DNA from: an uncultured Legionellales bacterium
GTDB lineage: Bacteria > Pseudomonadota > Gammaproteobacteria > Eutrophobiales > Eutrophobiaceae
Assembly: GCA_913045195.1 (NCBI GenBank)
Contig: CAJWQR010000008.1
Span: 1 to 40,367 of the forward strand
DNA length: 40,367 nt
Reading direction: 5' to 3'
In this document: piece after piece, positions 22,564-32,665 of the stretch
Layout: each line of letters starts with the position of its first letter
Numbering within the stretch: position 1 is the first letter of the stretch
Position numbers and translations under genes: made by a program
Notes under the pieces: model-generated
Told to the model about the DNA's origin: nothing
Database searches by the model: none
The model's input: only the letters and a program-made list of their open reading frames with translations

Positions 22564-22857
22564 GTGTCAACAAATAGAATCCAAAAAAAAACTCTACGTC
22601 AAGCTGCGCACCACTTAGACCCCACTGTCTGGATAGGAAAGAATGGAATAACAGAAAATGTAATTAAAGAAATTACACATGCTCTAGATCGCCATGAATT
22701 AATAAAAATAAAAATACTCCAAGTCGAGAAAAAAGAACGTGTGATAAATATCAAAAAAATTTGTATGGATACAAACGCGGAGCTTATCAGTAATATTGGT
22801 AATGTATTAACGCTATACAAAAAAAATATTAAAAATACCAATCAAAAAATTTCTTAA
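22564..22857 (+). CDS. yhbY: YhbY/CRS1-YhbY-domain ribosome assembly RNA-binding protein (GTG start at 22564)
   Basis: LRQAAHHLDPTVWIGKNGITENVIKEITHALDRHELIKIKI...ELISNIGNVLTLYKK. GxxG motif is GKNG. Confidence 0.88.
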   Translation: MSTNRIQKKTLRQAAHHLDPTVWIGKNGITENVIKEITHALDRHELIKIKILQVEKKERVINIKKICMDTNAELISNIGNVLTLYKKNIKNTNQKIS

Positions 22858-22859
22858 TT

Positions 22860-23077
22860 TTACGGATTTAAACCGAATATACGACTTCTTATATCATCGG
22901 CAATAAGATAAAAACAAGGTAATGCAATTAATATAGTTGAATCTCGACCTGCTTAACTATTTCAATCTTAACCGTCGATGGTGACGGGGATCGTAGTTCT
23001 GTATAGGTATCTGGCTTTGTCCACAGCAAAAGAGCTATAACAACAACAGAAATACTGACAATCAGGAATATTTTCAT
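22860..23077 (-). pseudogene. Apparent scar of an RND efflux operon: N-terminus of a periplasmic adaptor (MFP) joined to the C-terminus of an RND permease
   Basis: From ATG 23077: MKIFLIVSISVVVIALLLWTKPDTYTELRSPSPSTVKIEIVKQVEIQLY* (adaptor-like TM + Pro-rich + VxIxxVxxxxIQ). In another frame ending at 22860: TILIALPCFYLIADDIRSRIFGLNP* (RND C-terminus-like P-C-x-Y-L-I-x-D-D-I-R). Confidence 0.5.
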
Positions 23078-23227
23078 AATGAAAGTACCGGATTTCACTA
23101 AAATTTTGTTTATAAATTGGTATATTGGTGTTCTGGACAATCTATTCTCATAAAAATTTGAACATAAATGCATTCTGTGCGATTTTAGACATAACAAGTC
23201 ACCTAGGTAATTATACAATTAATTATA

Positions 23228-25471
23228 ATGAAGCTTTTTATAAATAGACTAATCGTATTTCTCAGCGTTCTATTACTGACACTTAATATTTATGCAGCTG
23301 AGCTTGGAGGTGAATATTCCAAATTAATTTGCCCGCTGTCGCTTAATGTGCCGGAAAGGCCCTATGTTGATACTGTTTTAACAGATGACGATACACATAT
23401 CAGCGCCGATGATGCTGATTTAGTTGAAGGTGGTATATCAACGCTCCGTGGTAATGCTGAAATCACAAGAAATTCCCAACAAGTAACAGCCGACATCATA
23501 AAATATGATCAACCAAACGATAGCGCAAAACTCGATGGTAATGTCAATTATTGGGATAAGGGATTATTTCTCAAAAGTAAAAAAGCAAACTTAAAATTAG
23601 AGAACGGAAGCGGGGTATTTGACGATGCAGCTTATATTCTAGCTGATAGTCGTGGCAAAGGAACTGCAGAAAAGCTCTTTATTGATGTTGGAACACTCAC
23701 AGAGATGGAGAAAGTAAGTTACACCACCTGCGATCCTGAAGAAAAGTTTTGGCATCTCACAGCAGATAAAATTTCTCTCGACCATGAAAATAACTGGGGT
23801 AAAGCTCGCAACGTTTTAGTGAAAATTAAAAATATCCCTGTATTTTATTCGCCTTATATGTCTTTTCCATTAAGTAAAGAACGTAAGACGGGCTTTCTCG
23901 CACCAGGTTACGGAGCAACAAATAGAATGGGGGTTGAACTCAGAACACCTTATTACTGGAATATCGGCCCTAACATGGATGCAACAATAACTCCTCGCTT
24001 TTTATCAGACACGGGCGTTATGGCGATGGGTGAATACCGTTATCTATTTCCACGTAGTGCAGGTGAGATTAATTTTGAATATCTACCAAGTGACAGCACT
24101 CGAGAAGATAAACATAGAAATTTATTTCATATCACACATCATCAATCATTTGCCGATAATGGTAATTTATTCTTTACTTACAATAGAGTTTCAGACAAAT
24201 TTTATTTTGAAGATTTTGGTAATCAATTATCTAGGACAAGTACCCGATTTTTAGAACGTCGTATGGATGTTTCATATAATGGAAATAATTGGAATTTAAC
24301 GACGCGCCTTCATGACTATCAAACCGTTGATCGCAGCATTGCGGTTTCTTCTCGCCCTTATAAGCGTTTACCACAAATTTTATTCAATTATGCCTCGCCC
24401 AACAAACACGAGAAATTAAATTATGGCGTTAAAATTGATTCTGTGTATTTCGAACGTGGGGATGATGTAAGCTTCAGCGATAATGTTAATGGAGCCCGTG
24501 TTAGTCTGAGGCCTTATATTAAGTACCCTATACGTACTACTGCAACATATATTGAGCCTAAATTTAGTTTAGATTACACACAATACAATCTTGACAATAC
24601 GACACTTTTTAGCGACACCCCCAACAGAGTCTTACCAATCTTCAGTGTAAATAGCGGAATCTTTTTAGAAAGAGAAACAAAACTTATGAATCGTAGTTTT
24701 ATACAAACGCTCGAACCAAGATTGTTTTATTTGTATATACCAAATGAAGATCAATCAGACCTACCTATATTTGATACAGGCTTATTTGATTTTTCTTTTG
24801 ATTCACTATTTAGAGAAAACCGTTTTACTGGCAACGACAGATTAGGAGATGCAAACCAAGTAACGCTGGCGATTACTTCTCATCTAATTAATCAACAAAG
24901 TGGTAAGAATTTTGGTCATGTTAGTCTAGGGCAGATATTTTATATGCGTGACCGTAAAGTAAATCTGCCTAATAACGGAGTTCGAGATGAAGCTAGCTCG
25001 GCTATTATTGCTGAAATTAGCGGCAGAATTATTAAAAATTGGGTCTTTGGCGGTGATGTCCAATGGGACCCAAATATTGGCAACAGCACAGAAAAAATCA
25101 CGGCATATGCGACCTATAATCCCATGCCGGGTAAAGTATTAAATTTAGCTTATCGTGTTAGACGTGATACGACGGATATAGAACAAAGTGATATCTCGTT
25201 TCGATGGCCAATTGATCGAAAATGGAGTGCTGTTGGTCGTTGGAATTACGCTGTGCCAGAGGGGCGTTCGCTAGAACTTTTTGGCGGAATTGAATATGAA
25301 AGTTGTTGTTGGGCATTACGAGCTGTTGGTAGACGTTTCCTAACAGATATTAACGGTGTATTCGATACCGGAATATTCTTACAATTAGAGTTGAAAGGGC
25401 TCGCAGGGGTAGGCAAAAAAACTGTAAATTTCTTAAAAGAACAAATTCCTGGTTACCAGAGTGAGTTCTAA
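23228..25471 (+). CDS. lptD: LPS-assembly protein LptD
   Basis: OstA-like N-domain (ADDADLVEGGISTLRGNAEITRNSQQVTAD), FYSPYMSFPLSKERKTGFLAPGYG, C-terminal vicinal cysteines ESCCWALRAV; followed by surA-pdxA-rsmA. Confidence 0.97.
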   Translation: MKLFINRLIVFLSVLLLTLNIYAAELGGEYSKLICPLSLNVPERPYVDTVLTDDDTHISADDADLVEGGISTLRGNAEITRNSQQVTADIIKYDQPNDSAKLDGNVNYWDKGLFLKSKKANLKLENGSGVFDDAAYILADSRGKGTAEKLFIDVGTLTEMEKVSYTTCDPEEKFWHLTADKISLDHENNWGKARNVLVKIKNIPVFYSPYMSFPLSKERKTGFLAPGYGATNRMGVELRTPYYWNIGPNMDATITPRFLSDTGVMAMGEYRYLFPRSAGEINFEYLPSDSTREDKHRNLFHITHHQSFADNGNLFFTYNRVSDKFYFEDFGNQLSRTSTRFLERRMDVSYNGNNWNLTTRLHDYQTVDRSIAVSSRPYKRLPQILFNYASPNKHEKLNYGVKIDSVYFERGDDVSFSDNVNGARVSLRPYIKYPIRTTATYIEPKFSLDYTQYNLDNTTLFSDTPNRVLPIFSVNSGIFLERETKLMNRSFIQTLEPRLFYLYIPNEDQSDLPIFDTGLFDFSFDSLFRENRFTGNDRLGDANQVTLAITSHLINQQSGKNFGHVSLGQIFYMRDRKVNLPNNGVRDEASSAIIAEISGRIIKNWVFGGDVQWDPNIGNSTEKITAYATYNPMPGKVLNLAYRVRRDTTDIEQSDISFRWPIDRKWSAVGRWNYAVPEGRSLELFGGIEYESCCWALRAVGRRFLTDINGVFDTGIFLQLELKGLAGVGKKTVNFLKEQIPGYQSEF

Positions 25472-26771
25472 TTTCTTGAAAAAACAACCCCAACGTTTGA
25501 TGTTGGGGTTAATAATTCTATTCTTAACACAATCATTTTCGCTAGCCTATTCGCCACTTGATCGCATCGTCGCTGTAGTAAATGAAGATGTTATTATGAA
25601 AAGTGAACTTGAAAATAAAGTCTATACTATAAATGAGAAAATGAAAGAACAAGGAGCAAACACTCCGCCCGAGTCTATTTTAAAACGCCAAGTACTAAAT
25701 AATCTTATACAAAACCGTATTCAACTACAGCTTGCTACTAGGATTGGTATTAAAGTGAACGATGAAAATCTGAATCGAACGATAAGTAATATTGCCGCAG
25801 AAAGTCAGGTTACGTTAGAACAATTTAGAGAAATACTTGAAAAAGATGGCTATAACTATGAACAATTTAGAGAAGATATTCGCAATGAGATTACACTAAC
25901 ACAATTGCGTAAAAGACAAGTTACAAATCGGATTATTGTATCTGAAAAAGAAATTGATAACTTTCTAACTAATAATAATTCCCAAAGCATATTTCAAACA
26001 GAAATGCGTCTTTCACATATATTATTTTCATTATCTGAAACAGCTACCGAAGACCAAATAACGCAAACAGAGCAAATGGCTTCAAAAGTAAGAGATGAAC
26101 TTTTGACGGGAGCTGATTTCGCCAAAATTGCATCAACCGTCTCTGATGGTGGTAACGCCAAAGCAGGAGGTGATTTAGGTTGGCGAAAAATAGACGATAT
26201 ACCAACATTATTTACAGATTATATTCCAGATATGAAAGTTGGTGACATCAGCGAATTAATTCGAAGTCCGAGTGGTTTTCATATTATAAAAATTTCTGAT
26301 ATGAAAGATATGGGAGAAAGCATAGTAGAACAAACTCATGCTAGACATATTCTAGTCAAAGTAAATGAACTCCGAACTGACAAGCAGGCAAATGAAAAAC
26401 TAATTCAATTAAAACTCCGTATCGATAACGGTGATGATTTTGGACTATTGGCAAAAGGTAATTCTGATGACGCAATGAGTGCAATTGATAATGGTGACAT
26501 TGGCTGGTCAATACCGGGAAGACTTGTCCCTGAATTTCAACGTGCACTAGATGGATTAGAAATAAATGAAACTAGCGAACCATTTAAAAGTAGATTTGGA
26601 TGGCATATTGCGCAGGTTCTTGGAAGACGAAATCATGATAATACAGAAAGCATTAAACGTGCCAGAGCAAGAAAAGTAATCGGAGATCGCAAACTAAATG
26701 AAGCTTTACAAAATTGGAAAAGAGAACTTCTTGATGAGGCTTATGTCGAATATCGTTTAGATGATATCTAA
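25461..26771 (+). CDS. surA: Periplasmic peptidyl-prolyl isomerase/chaperone SurA (GTG start)
   Basis: SurA N-domain LDRIVAVVNEDVIMKSEL; two parvulin domains (MRLSHILFS..., THARHILVK...). Confidence 0.96.
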   Translation: MSSNFLKKQPQRLMLGLIILFLTQSFSLAYSPLDRIVAVVNEDVIMKSELENKVYTINEKMKEQGANTPPESILKRQVLNNLIQNRIQLQLATRIGIKVNDENLNRTISNIAAESQVTLEQFREILEKDGYNYEQFREDIRNEITLTQLRKRQVTNRIIVSEKEIDNFLTNNNSQSIFQTEMRLSHILFSLSETATEDQITQTEQMASKVRDELLTGADFAKIASTVSDGGNAKAGGDLGWRKIDDIPTLFTDYIPDMKVGDISELIRSPSGFHIIKISDMKDMGESIVEQTHARHILVKVNELRTDKQANEKLIQLKLRIDNGDDFGLLAKGNSDDAMSAIDNGDIGWSIPGRLVPEFQRALDGLEINETSEPFKSRFGWHIAQVLGRRNHDNTESIKRARARKVIGDRKLNEALQNWKRELLDEAYVEYRLDDI

Positions 26772-27780
26772 AAAAAATAAAGTTCCTCGTATTTTAATAA
26801 CAGCAGGAGAACCTGCGGGTATTGGTCCTGACCTAATAATTAAACTATCACAAATAGAGCATCACTATGACCTAACTATAATTGGTGACCCAGATCTATT
26901 AAATGAACGTGCAAAATTGTTATCAATCCCTTTAAGAATAACAACTATTTCGGATGATAATATTTCTAATGTTATTTCTAATAAAAATTTTTTAAAAGTA
27001 TTGCCCGTTAAATTAAGAACTAAAAGTGCGCCGGGCATATTAGATGTCAAAAATGTAGCCTACATTATTGATATGTTAAATATTGCTTGCAAATATTGTC
27101 TTGAAAATAAATTCGATGCCCTTGTAACAACACCAATACAAAAATCGATAATCAATGATTCTGGAATAATATTTAGCGGTCACACTGAATATCTGGCAAA
27201 GATATGCAATATAAACTTACCTGTCATGTTGTTAGCCTGTAATGAATTTAGAATAGCACTCGTAACAACGCATTTGCCGCTTAGCGATGTCCCTAAAACC
27301 ATATCAAGTGAACGCATTAAAAACATTATTGATATTGTAATTAATGATATGTCGAAACGATTTGGTATCACACACCCAAGAATTACTGTTTGCGGTTTGA
27401 ATCCGCATGCAGGAGAGGATGGGTATCTGGGCACCGAAGAAGAAAAGATAATTGCACCATTGATTAATGCTCTCATTAAAAACGGATATAATGTATCGGG
27501 ACCTGTGCCTGCTGATACTGCATTCCGTGAAGAGGAAAGACAAAAAACGGATGTCTATATTTGCATGTACCATGACCAAGGATTACCAGTGCTTAAAACG
27601 CTTGGTTTTGGGGAAACTGTCAATATCACGCTTGGGTTGCCAATAATAAGAACTTCAGTTGACCATGGAACTGCTCTTCAGCTTGCTGGTACCGGTGATG
27701 CTCAATGCAATAGCCTGCTTGCTGCGATAAAAATGGCTGAGACAATGGCGCTCAATCAATTGCACATCAAAAGTGCGTGA
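26761..27780 (+). CDS. pdxA: 4-hydroxythreonine-4-phosphate dehydrogenase
   Basis: ITAGEPAGIGPDL, FSGHTEYLA, VCGLNPHAGEDGYLGTEE, MYHDQGLPVLKTLGF, RTSVDHGTA. Confidence 0.97.
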   Translation: MISKKNKVPRILITAGEPAGIGPDLIIKLSQIEHHYDLTIIGDPDLLNERAKLLSIPLRITTISDDNISNVISNKNFLKVLPVKLRTKSAPGILDVKNVAYIIDMLNIACKYCLENKFDALVTTPIQKSIINDSGIIFSGHTEYLAKICNINLPVMLLACNEFRIALVTTHLPLSDVPKTISSERIKNIIDIVINDMSKRFGITHPRITVCGLNPHAGEDGYLGTEEEKIIAPLINALIKNGYNVSGPVPADTAFREEERQKTDVYICMYHDQGLPVLKTLGFGETVNITLGLPIIRTSVDHGTALQLAGTGDAQCNSLLAAIKMAETMALNQLHIKSA

Positions 27781-27786
27781 AAGAGC

Positions 27787-28581
27787 GTGCATAAAGCACC
27801 AGCACATAAAGCCAGAAAGAGGTTTGGACAACACTTCTTAAGTGATCAAACTATAATTGAAAAAATTATCAATATTATAAATCCACAAAAACATGATCAT
27901 ATTATTGAAATTGGTCCGGGCAAAGGTGCGCTAACAATACCAATCATCAAATCTGTTAATAAACTAAATGTCATTGAAATTGATAAAGATCTTGTAAATT
28001 TTTTAAAAAAAACTATTGATAGTGAGCTCCTAGTAATCCATGAAAATGATGCGCTAAAATTTAATTATTCAAAATTAAATCATTCAGACCTAAGGATTAT
28101 TGGTAACTTACCATACAACATCAGTACACCACTTTTATTCCATCTCTTATCTTATAAAAACCTTATAAAAGAAATGTTATTCATGCTACAAAAAGAAGTT
28201 GTTGAACGAATTTGTGCGAAATGTGGGACCAAGCAATATGGACGTTTATCAGTTACATTGCAATATTATTGTAATGTTGAATCTCTATTGGTGATAAAGC
28301 CTGATGCTTTTAATCCAAGTCCAAAAATTGATTCCGCTATAATAAAAATAGTACCCCTGGTTCAACCTAGATATAAACTTAACAGTGATGAAAGTTTTAA
28401 AATAATAGTAAGGGAAGCTTTTTCACAGAGACGTAAAACTATTCGTAATGGATTAAAAAATTACCTTAACGAGGATGAAATTGAAAAAATAGGGATCCCT
28501 CTAAATGAACGAGCGGAAAATTTACATATAAAAGATTTCGTCAAGCTATCAAACCTTTATTACCAATTGCAAAATAACTAG
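27787..28581 (+). CDS. rsmA: 16S rRNA (adenine1518/1519-N6)-dimethyltransferase RsmA/KsgA (GTG start)
   Basis: KRFGQHFLSD, IIEIGPGKGALT, IIGNLPYNISTPL, FNPSPKIDSAI, FSQRRKTIRNGLK. Confidence 0.96.
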   Translation: MHKAPAHKARKRFGQHFLSDQTIIEKIINIINPQKHDHIIEIGPGKGALTIPIIKSVNKLNVIEIDKDLVNFLKKTIDSELLVIHENDALKFNYSKLNHSDLRIIGNLPYNISTPLLFHLLSYKNLIKEMLFMLQKEVVERICAKCGTKQYGRLSVTLQYYCNVESLLVIKPDAFNPSPKIDSAIIKIVPLVQPRYKLNSDESFKIIVREAFSQRRKTIRNGLKNYLNEDEIEKIGIPLNERAENLHIKDFVKLSNLYYQLQNN

Positions 28582-28684
28582 CTCTTAGCTTACAAAGAAT
28601 TCTATATTAAATAATATAATTTCTTATCTTCAATCTATTTGTTTATACTTCTACTCCTAAAATAAAACCGGGAAAATTTTTATC

Positions 28685-29203
28685 TTGAAAACCTTACTAC
28701 TTAATTTCATATCAAAAATTGATGCATTTACTGAATATACTGGTAAATGTATTTCTTCGCTTGTGATAATTCTAGTATTACTTGTTGGATATGATGTATC
28801 TATGCGCTATCTATTTAATAGTGGTTCAATCGCCATTCAAGAGCTTGAATGGCATCTATTCTCGATTATTTTTCTTTTGGGTTCGGCTTATACGCTTAAA
28901 CATAACGAGCATGTAAGGCTTGATATTTTTTATAATAGCAAGTTTATGAATGAAACAACTCGAGCCTGGTTTGATGTATTAGGCACATTATTAATTCTTC
29001 TTCCCTTTTGTCTTCTGATCATTGTTAGTGCGTGGCCATTCGTCACCCAAGCATATATACATAATGAAACTTCGCCTGATCCAGGAGGTCTTTCTGCCCG
29101 TTGGCTTATTAAATCCACAATCCCATTGGGCTTTTTTATGTTACTAATACAAGGGGTTGCTGAGGCATTGAAAAAACTTCTTTCAGCATTGGATAATAAC
29201 TAA
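28685..29203 (+). CDS. TRAP transporter small permease (DctQ-type), TTG start
   Basis: Four hydrophobic segments; YDVSMRYLFNSGSIAIQELEWHLFSIIFLLGSAYTLKHNEHVRLDIFY; overlaps the start of the large permease. Confidence 0.88.
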   Translation: MKTLLLNFISKIDAFTEYTGKCISSLVIILVLLVGYDVSMRYLFNSGSIAIQELEWHLFSIIFLLGSAYTLKHNEHVRLDIFYNSKFMNETTRAWFDVLGTLLILLPFCLLIIVSAWPFVTQAYIHNETSPDPGGLSARWLIKSTIPLGFFMLLIQGVAEALKKLLSALDNN

Positions 29204-30516
29204 TGACGATTTGGGTAGTTTTAATGTTTCTTTCTCTGATGCTTTTATTATTAATGGGTTATCCCGTCGCATTTACATCGGGTGCTATTGCGTTAGTGTT
29301 TGGCGTCATATTTCTTGGGATTGACTTTTTTACACTATTACCTCTCCGTATTTGGGGAATCCTAACGAATTTTACATTGCTTGCTGTTCCTCTATTCATT
29401 TTTATGGGGGTCATTCTTGACCGCTCAGGAATAGCAGAAGATCTATTAGAAACAATGGGAAAACTATTTGGAAAATTAAATGGAGGATTAGCTCTTTCTG
29501 TTGTTATTGTAGGTGCAATGTTAGCAGCGACAACAGGAGTAGTTGGAGCAACTGTAGTCACAATGGGAATTATCGCTTTGCCAACAATGCTTAAACATAA
29601 TTATTCAGCATCTTTAGCATCGGGCACAATCGCAGCATCTGGGACATTAGGACAAATCATTCCTCCGAGTATTATATTAATACTTTTAGGAGATGTGATG
29701 GGGGTGCCTGTTGGTCGATTATTTGTCGGTTCAATCATTCCCGGATTACTTCTAGTAACGTTTTTTATGTTATACATACTAATTTATGCTTGGCATAAAC
29801 CAAGTGTCGCGCCAGCCTTTAATTTAAAACAAAATAATTTTAATTATATTGGCCTTATCAATACTATTTTACCTCCGCTATTACTTATACTTTCGGTCCT
29901 TGGTTCTATATTTTTAGGCATAGCAACACCTACAGAGTCTGCTGCTGTTGGCGCTATTGGCGCTCTTATACTTGCTGCTTGTCATAAAAAATTAACTTTC
30001 ATAAATCTCCAAGAATCAATGCAACAAACAATGAAGCTTACCAGTATGGTATTTATGATTCTAATTGGTGCTACAGCATTTGGGCTTGTGTTTAGAGGTA
30101 TGGGTGGAGACAAACTAGTGCTTGATGTAATGTCCAGTTTGCCCGCTGGTGTATGGGGATTTTTGTTTGCCAGTATGTTACTTATTTTTATTCTTGGGTT
30201 TTTTCTCGATTTTTTACAAATCTGTTTTATTGTGATACCAATACTTGCCCCGATTGCCGCTGAATTCGGAATTGACTTGCTATGGTTCGCTGTATTAATT
30301 GCAATTAATCTACAAACATCTTTCTTAACCCCTCCATTTGGATTTTCATTATTTTATTTAAAAGCTGTAGCTCCGCCTGAAGTACGGATACAAAATATTT
30401 ATTCTGGGATCATTCCATTTGTGCTACTGCAATTAGTAACAATACTACTACTAATACTTATGCCGAGTTTAATTACATGGCTACCAAACCTCATGGATGA
30501 ACTACACGGGCTTTAG
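29203..30516 (+). CDS. TRAP transporter large permease (DctM-type)
   Basis: MGYPVAFTSGAIALVFG, VPLFIFMGVILDRSGIAEDLL, ASGTLGQIIPPSIILILLGD, ATPTESAAVGAIGALIL. Confidence 0.94.
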   Translation: MTIWVVLMFLSLMLLLLMGYPVAFTSGAIALVFGVIFLGIDFFTLLPLRIWGILTNFTLLAVPLFIFMGVILDRSGIAEDLLETMGKLFGKLNGGLALSVVIVGAMLAATTGVVGATVVTMGIIALPTMLKHNYSASLASGTIAASGTLGQIIPPSIILILLGDVMGVPVGRLFVGSIIPGLLLVTFFMLYILIYAWHKPSVAPAFNLKQNNFNYIGLINTILPPLLLILSVLGSIFLGIATPTESAAVGAIGALILAACHKKLTFINLQESMQQTMKLTSMVFMILIGATAFGLVFRGMGGDKLVLDVMSSLPAGVWGFLFASMLLIFILGFFLDFLQICFIVIPILAPIAAEFGIDLLWFAVLIAINLQTSFLTPPFGFSLFYLKAVAPPEVRIQNIYSGIIPFVLLQLVTILLLILMPSLITWLPNLMDELHGL

Positions 30517-30559
30517 GATAGAATTATTATTTGAGAACAAGTTAAAATGCTATTGAATA

Positions 30560-31405
30560 TTAAAAACCCTTTAAAATCTTTATTACTGACGATGTATCTG
30601 GTTTAATCCCATGCCAAATCATAAATGTTTCTGCAGCCTGTTCAACTAACATACCCAAACCATCTACTGCTCCTGAGGCACCATTTTCAATTGCCCATTT
30701 AATAAATATCGTTTCCTTATTTGAATACATTAAGTCATAGCAAAAAGTATTTTCTTTAATAATATTTTTAGATATTGGGGGAAGTTCTGCTGACAAACTA
30801 AGTGAGGTCCCATTAATAATTATATCGAACGAGTCATTTGGAAGAGCATCATATGAGTATGTTTTAATATTTGCTTGTTTATTGAATCTTTTTTCTAGCT
30901 CTTCTGCACGAGAAATTGTCCGATTTGCTATAACGATTTTCTTTGTTTTTTGTAACATCAATCTTTCAAGGATCGATTTAACAGTACCTCCCGCCCCTAA
31001 TATTAAGATCGATTTATTTTCCAATTTAATATTATGATTAATGATTAAATCATTGAGTAATCCCTGACCATCTGTTGTATCACCATGAATATTCATTTTC
31101 TCATCGAATTGAATTGTGTTAACCGAGCCCGCTATTTCAGCTCGATGAGTTAATTTTGTGCACAATGAATAAGCGTCTTCCTTAAAAGGAACTGTGATAT
31201 TTAAACCTTTACCGCCTTGTGATGAAAATAATCCTACATATGAAGAGAGTTTGCCAAGAGGAACCTCGATAGCCTGATAATGCAATTCTACCCCTGTTTG
31301 TTCGGCGAATAATGTGTGTATTTGCGGGGATTTGCTATGTGTTATAGGATTACCAAATACTGCATAATTTGCTAATAAATGGTTATGTATGAGTTCGCTG
31401 ACCAC
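30560..31405 (-). CDS. aroE: Shikimate dehydrogenase
   Basis: YAVFGNPITHSKSPQIH, GLNITVPFKEDAY, ILGAGGTVKSIL, NGTSLSL. Confidence 0.94.
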   Translation of the reverse strand: MVSELIHNHLLANYAVFGNPITHSKSPQIHTLFAEQTGVELHYQAIEVPLGKLSSYVGLFSSQGGKGLNITVPFKEDAYSLCTKLTHRAEIAGSVNTIQFDEKMNIHGDTTDGQGLLNDLIINHNIKLENKSILILGAGGTVKSILERLMLQKTKKIVIANRTISRAEELEKRFNKQANIKTYSYDALPNDSFDIIINGTSLSLSAELPPISKNIIKENTFCYDLMYSNKETIFIKWAIENGASGAVDGLGMLVEQAAETFMIWHGIKPDTSSVIKILKGF

Positions 31406-31442
31406 AAAGTATTAATTATAGTTCTTGGTTGAAAGAAAAATT

Positions 31443-32543
31443 CTAATCGCCTGTGCGTTCGACTAAGCCGCCTTTAAGACAATATACTTGCATACCTCGT
31501 TCACTCAACAAAAAAGCAGCCGCTGAACTGCGGCGTCCACTATCACAATAGACAATATATTTCTGCTTCGAATCCAGTGTTCCTGCTTTTATACGTAAAG
31601 TATTTAGTGGGATATTAATACTCCCTGCTATTCCTGATTCTTTGTGTTCTGACTCCATTCTAACATCAATCCAAGTTGCTGATTTACTTTCCGCCATTGC
31701 GTCAGCTTCTTCTTCAGTTAACCAACTTAGCATTGGCTCTTTTAGTAATTCATTAAAATCTTCTTTTGATAATCGCATTAGTGAACCATCTGTCTCCATA
31801 ACGACATTAGCATTTCGTTTTGTGTCGGAGAGAAGAGCTTCTTCTCCAAACGCATCTCCCACTCCTATAGTAGCTAAAGTTAAAGGCGTTCCTGCTTTTG
31901 AATTTCGCGTAACCTTACATTTACCTTGCTTAATAATATAATAATAATCGCCATCATCGCCTTGTTTAATAATCTCTACACCTGCTTTAGCCGGAAACTC
32001 TTGCATTCGCATAAACATCGCTTGAATGTTTGCTGGGGGTATTTGTAAAAAAGCTTTTGACTGAAGTATACTCGTCATCCAGTCATCTTCTTTACCATCG
32101 CTAGTTTTAATATCAACATCATCTGCATGAATATCAGCTACTTCGATACCAGATAATTGATCCCATGTAAGTAAAATATCAAGCAAGTCACTATCTATTC
32201 TAATAATTGTGCACTCTGTTTTAGCTACTGCCGATTGTTTTCTTGGTTGGCGATTTGCGATAGCATGTTTTGCTTTTTCGGTGCCAGCCTCTACAACGTA
32301 GCCTGCTGGTGTTGTGACATCGCTATCTTTAGGAGAACCCACTGCGAAAGTCGCTGATATTTCAACCTGCCCCTCCACAACATAAACCACTTTTTTGTCA
32401 TGCTCTCCTTCTTTGAAAATTGTTTTTCCTGCGGCAACAGACTCCAAAAAAGTTTTACTGGCTAATTCTTGAAAATTTTCTGCTTTAAGTGCGTCAGCGG
32501 GCACAAATTTTTTTAATATTTTTTTGTCAATTGGCTCAGCCAT
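31443..32543 (-). CDS. Cyclic nucleotide-binding domain(s) + C-terminal rhodanese domain protein
   Basis: N-terminal degenerate cNMP-like fold (GKTIFKEGEHDKKVVYVVEGQVEI), second cNMP domain (IIKQGDDGDYYYIIKQGKCKV...GVGDAFGEEALLSDTKRNANV), rhodanese (WIDVRMESEHKESGIAGSINIPL...YIVYCDSGRRSSAAAFLLSERG). Confidence 0.88.
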   Translation of the reverse strand: MAEPIDKKILKKFVPADALKAENFQELASKTFLESVAAGKTIFKEGEHDKKVVYVVEGQVEISATFAVGSPKDSDVTTPAGYVVEAGTEKAKHAIANRQPRKQSAVAKTECTIIRIDSDLLDILLTWDQLSGIEVADIHADDVDIKTSDGKEDDWMTSILQSKAFLQIPPANIQAMFMRMQEFPAKAGVEIIKQGDDGDYYYIIKQGKCKVTRNSKAGTPLTLATIGVGDAFGEEALLSDTKRNANVVMETDGSLMRLSKEDFNELLKEPMLSWLTEEEADAMAESKSATWIDVRMESEHKESGIAGSINIPLNTLRIKAGTLDSKQKYIVYCDSGRRSSAAAFLLSERGMQVYCLKGGLVERTGD

Positions 32544-32610
32544 TTAATGCTTTTCCTTCGCTTCGATAGTAAAAGATGTTGTGTATCTCTAATTTGGATT
32601 AAAACTACTA

Positions 32611-32645
32611 CAACCCTACAGCATAAAAATAATGCAGTAGGGTTG
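32611..32645 (-). terminator. Stem-loop downstream of amtB (terminator-like, weak U-tract)
   Basis: CAACCCTAC...GTAGGGTTG 9-bp perfect stem located 21 bp after the amtB stop. Confidence 0.45.
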
Positions 32646-32665
32646 CATATTAAGTCTGAGAAATA

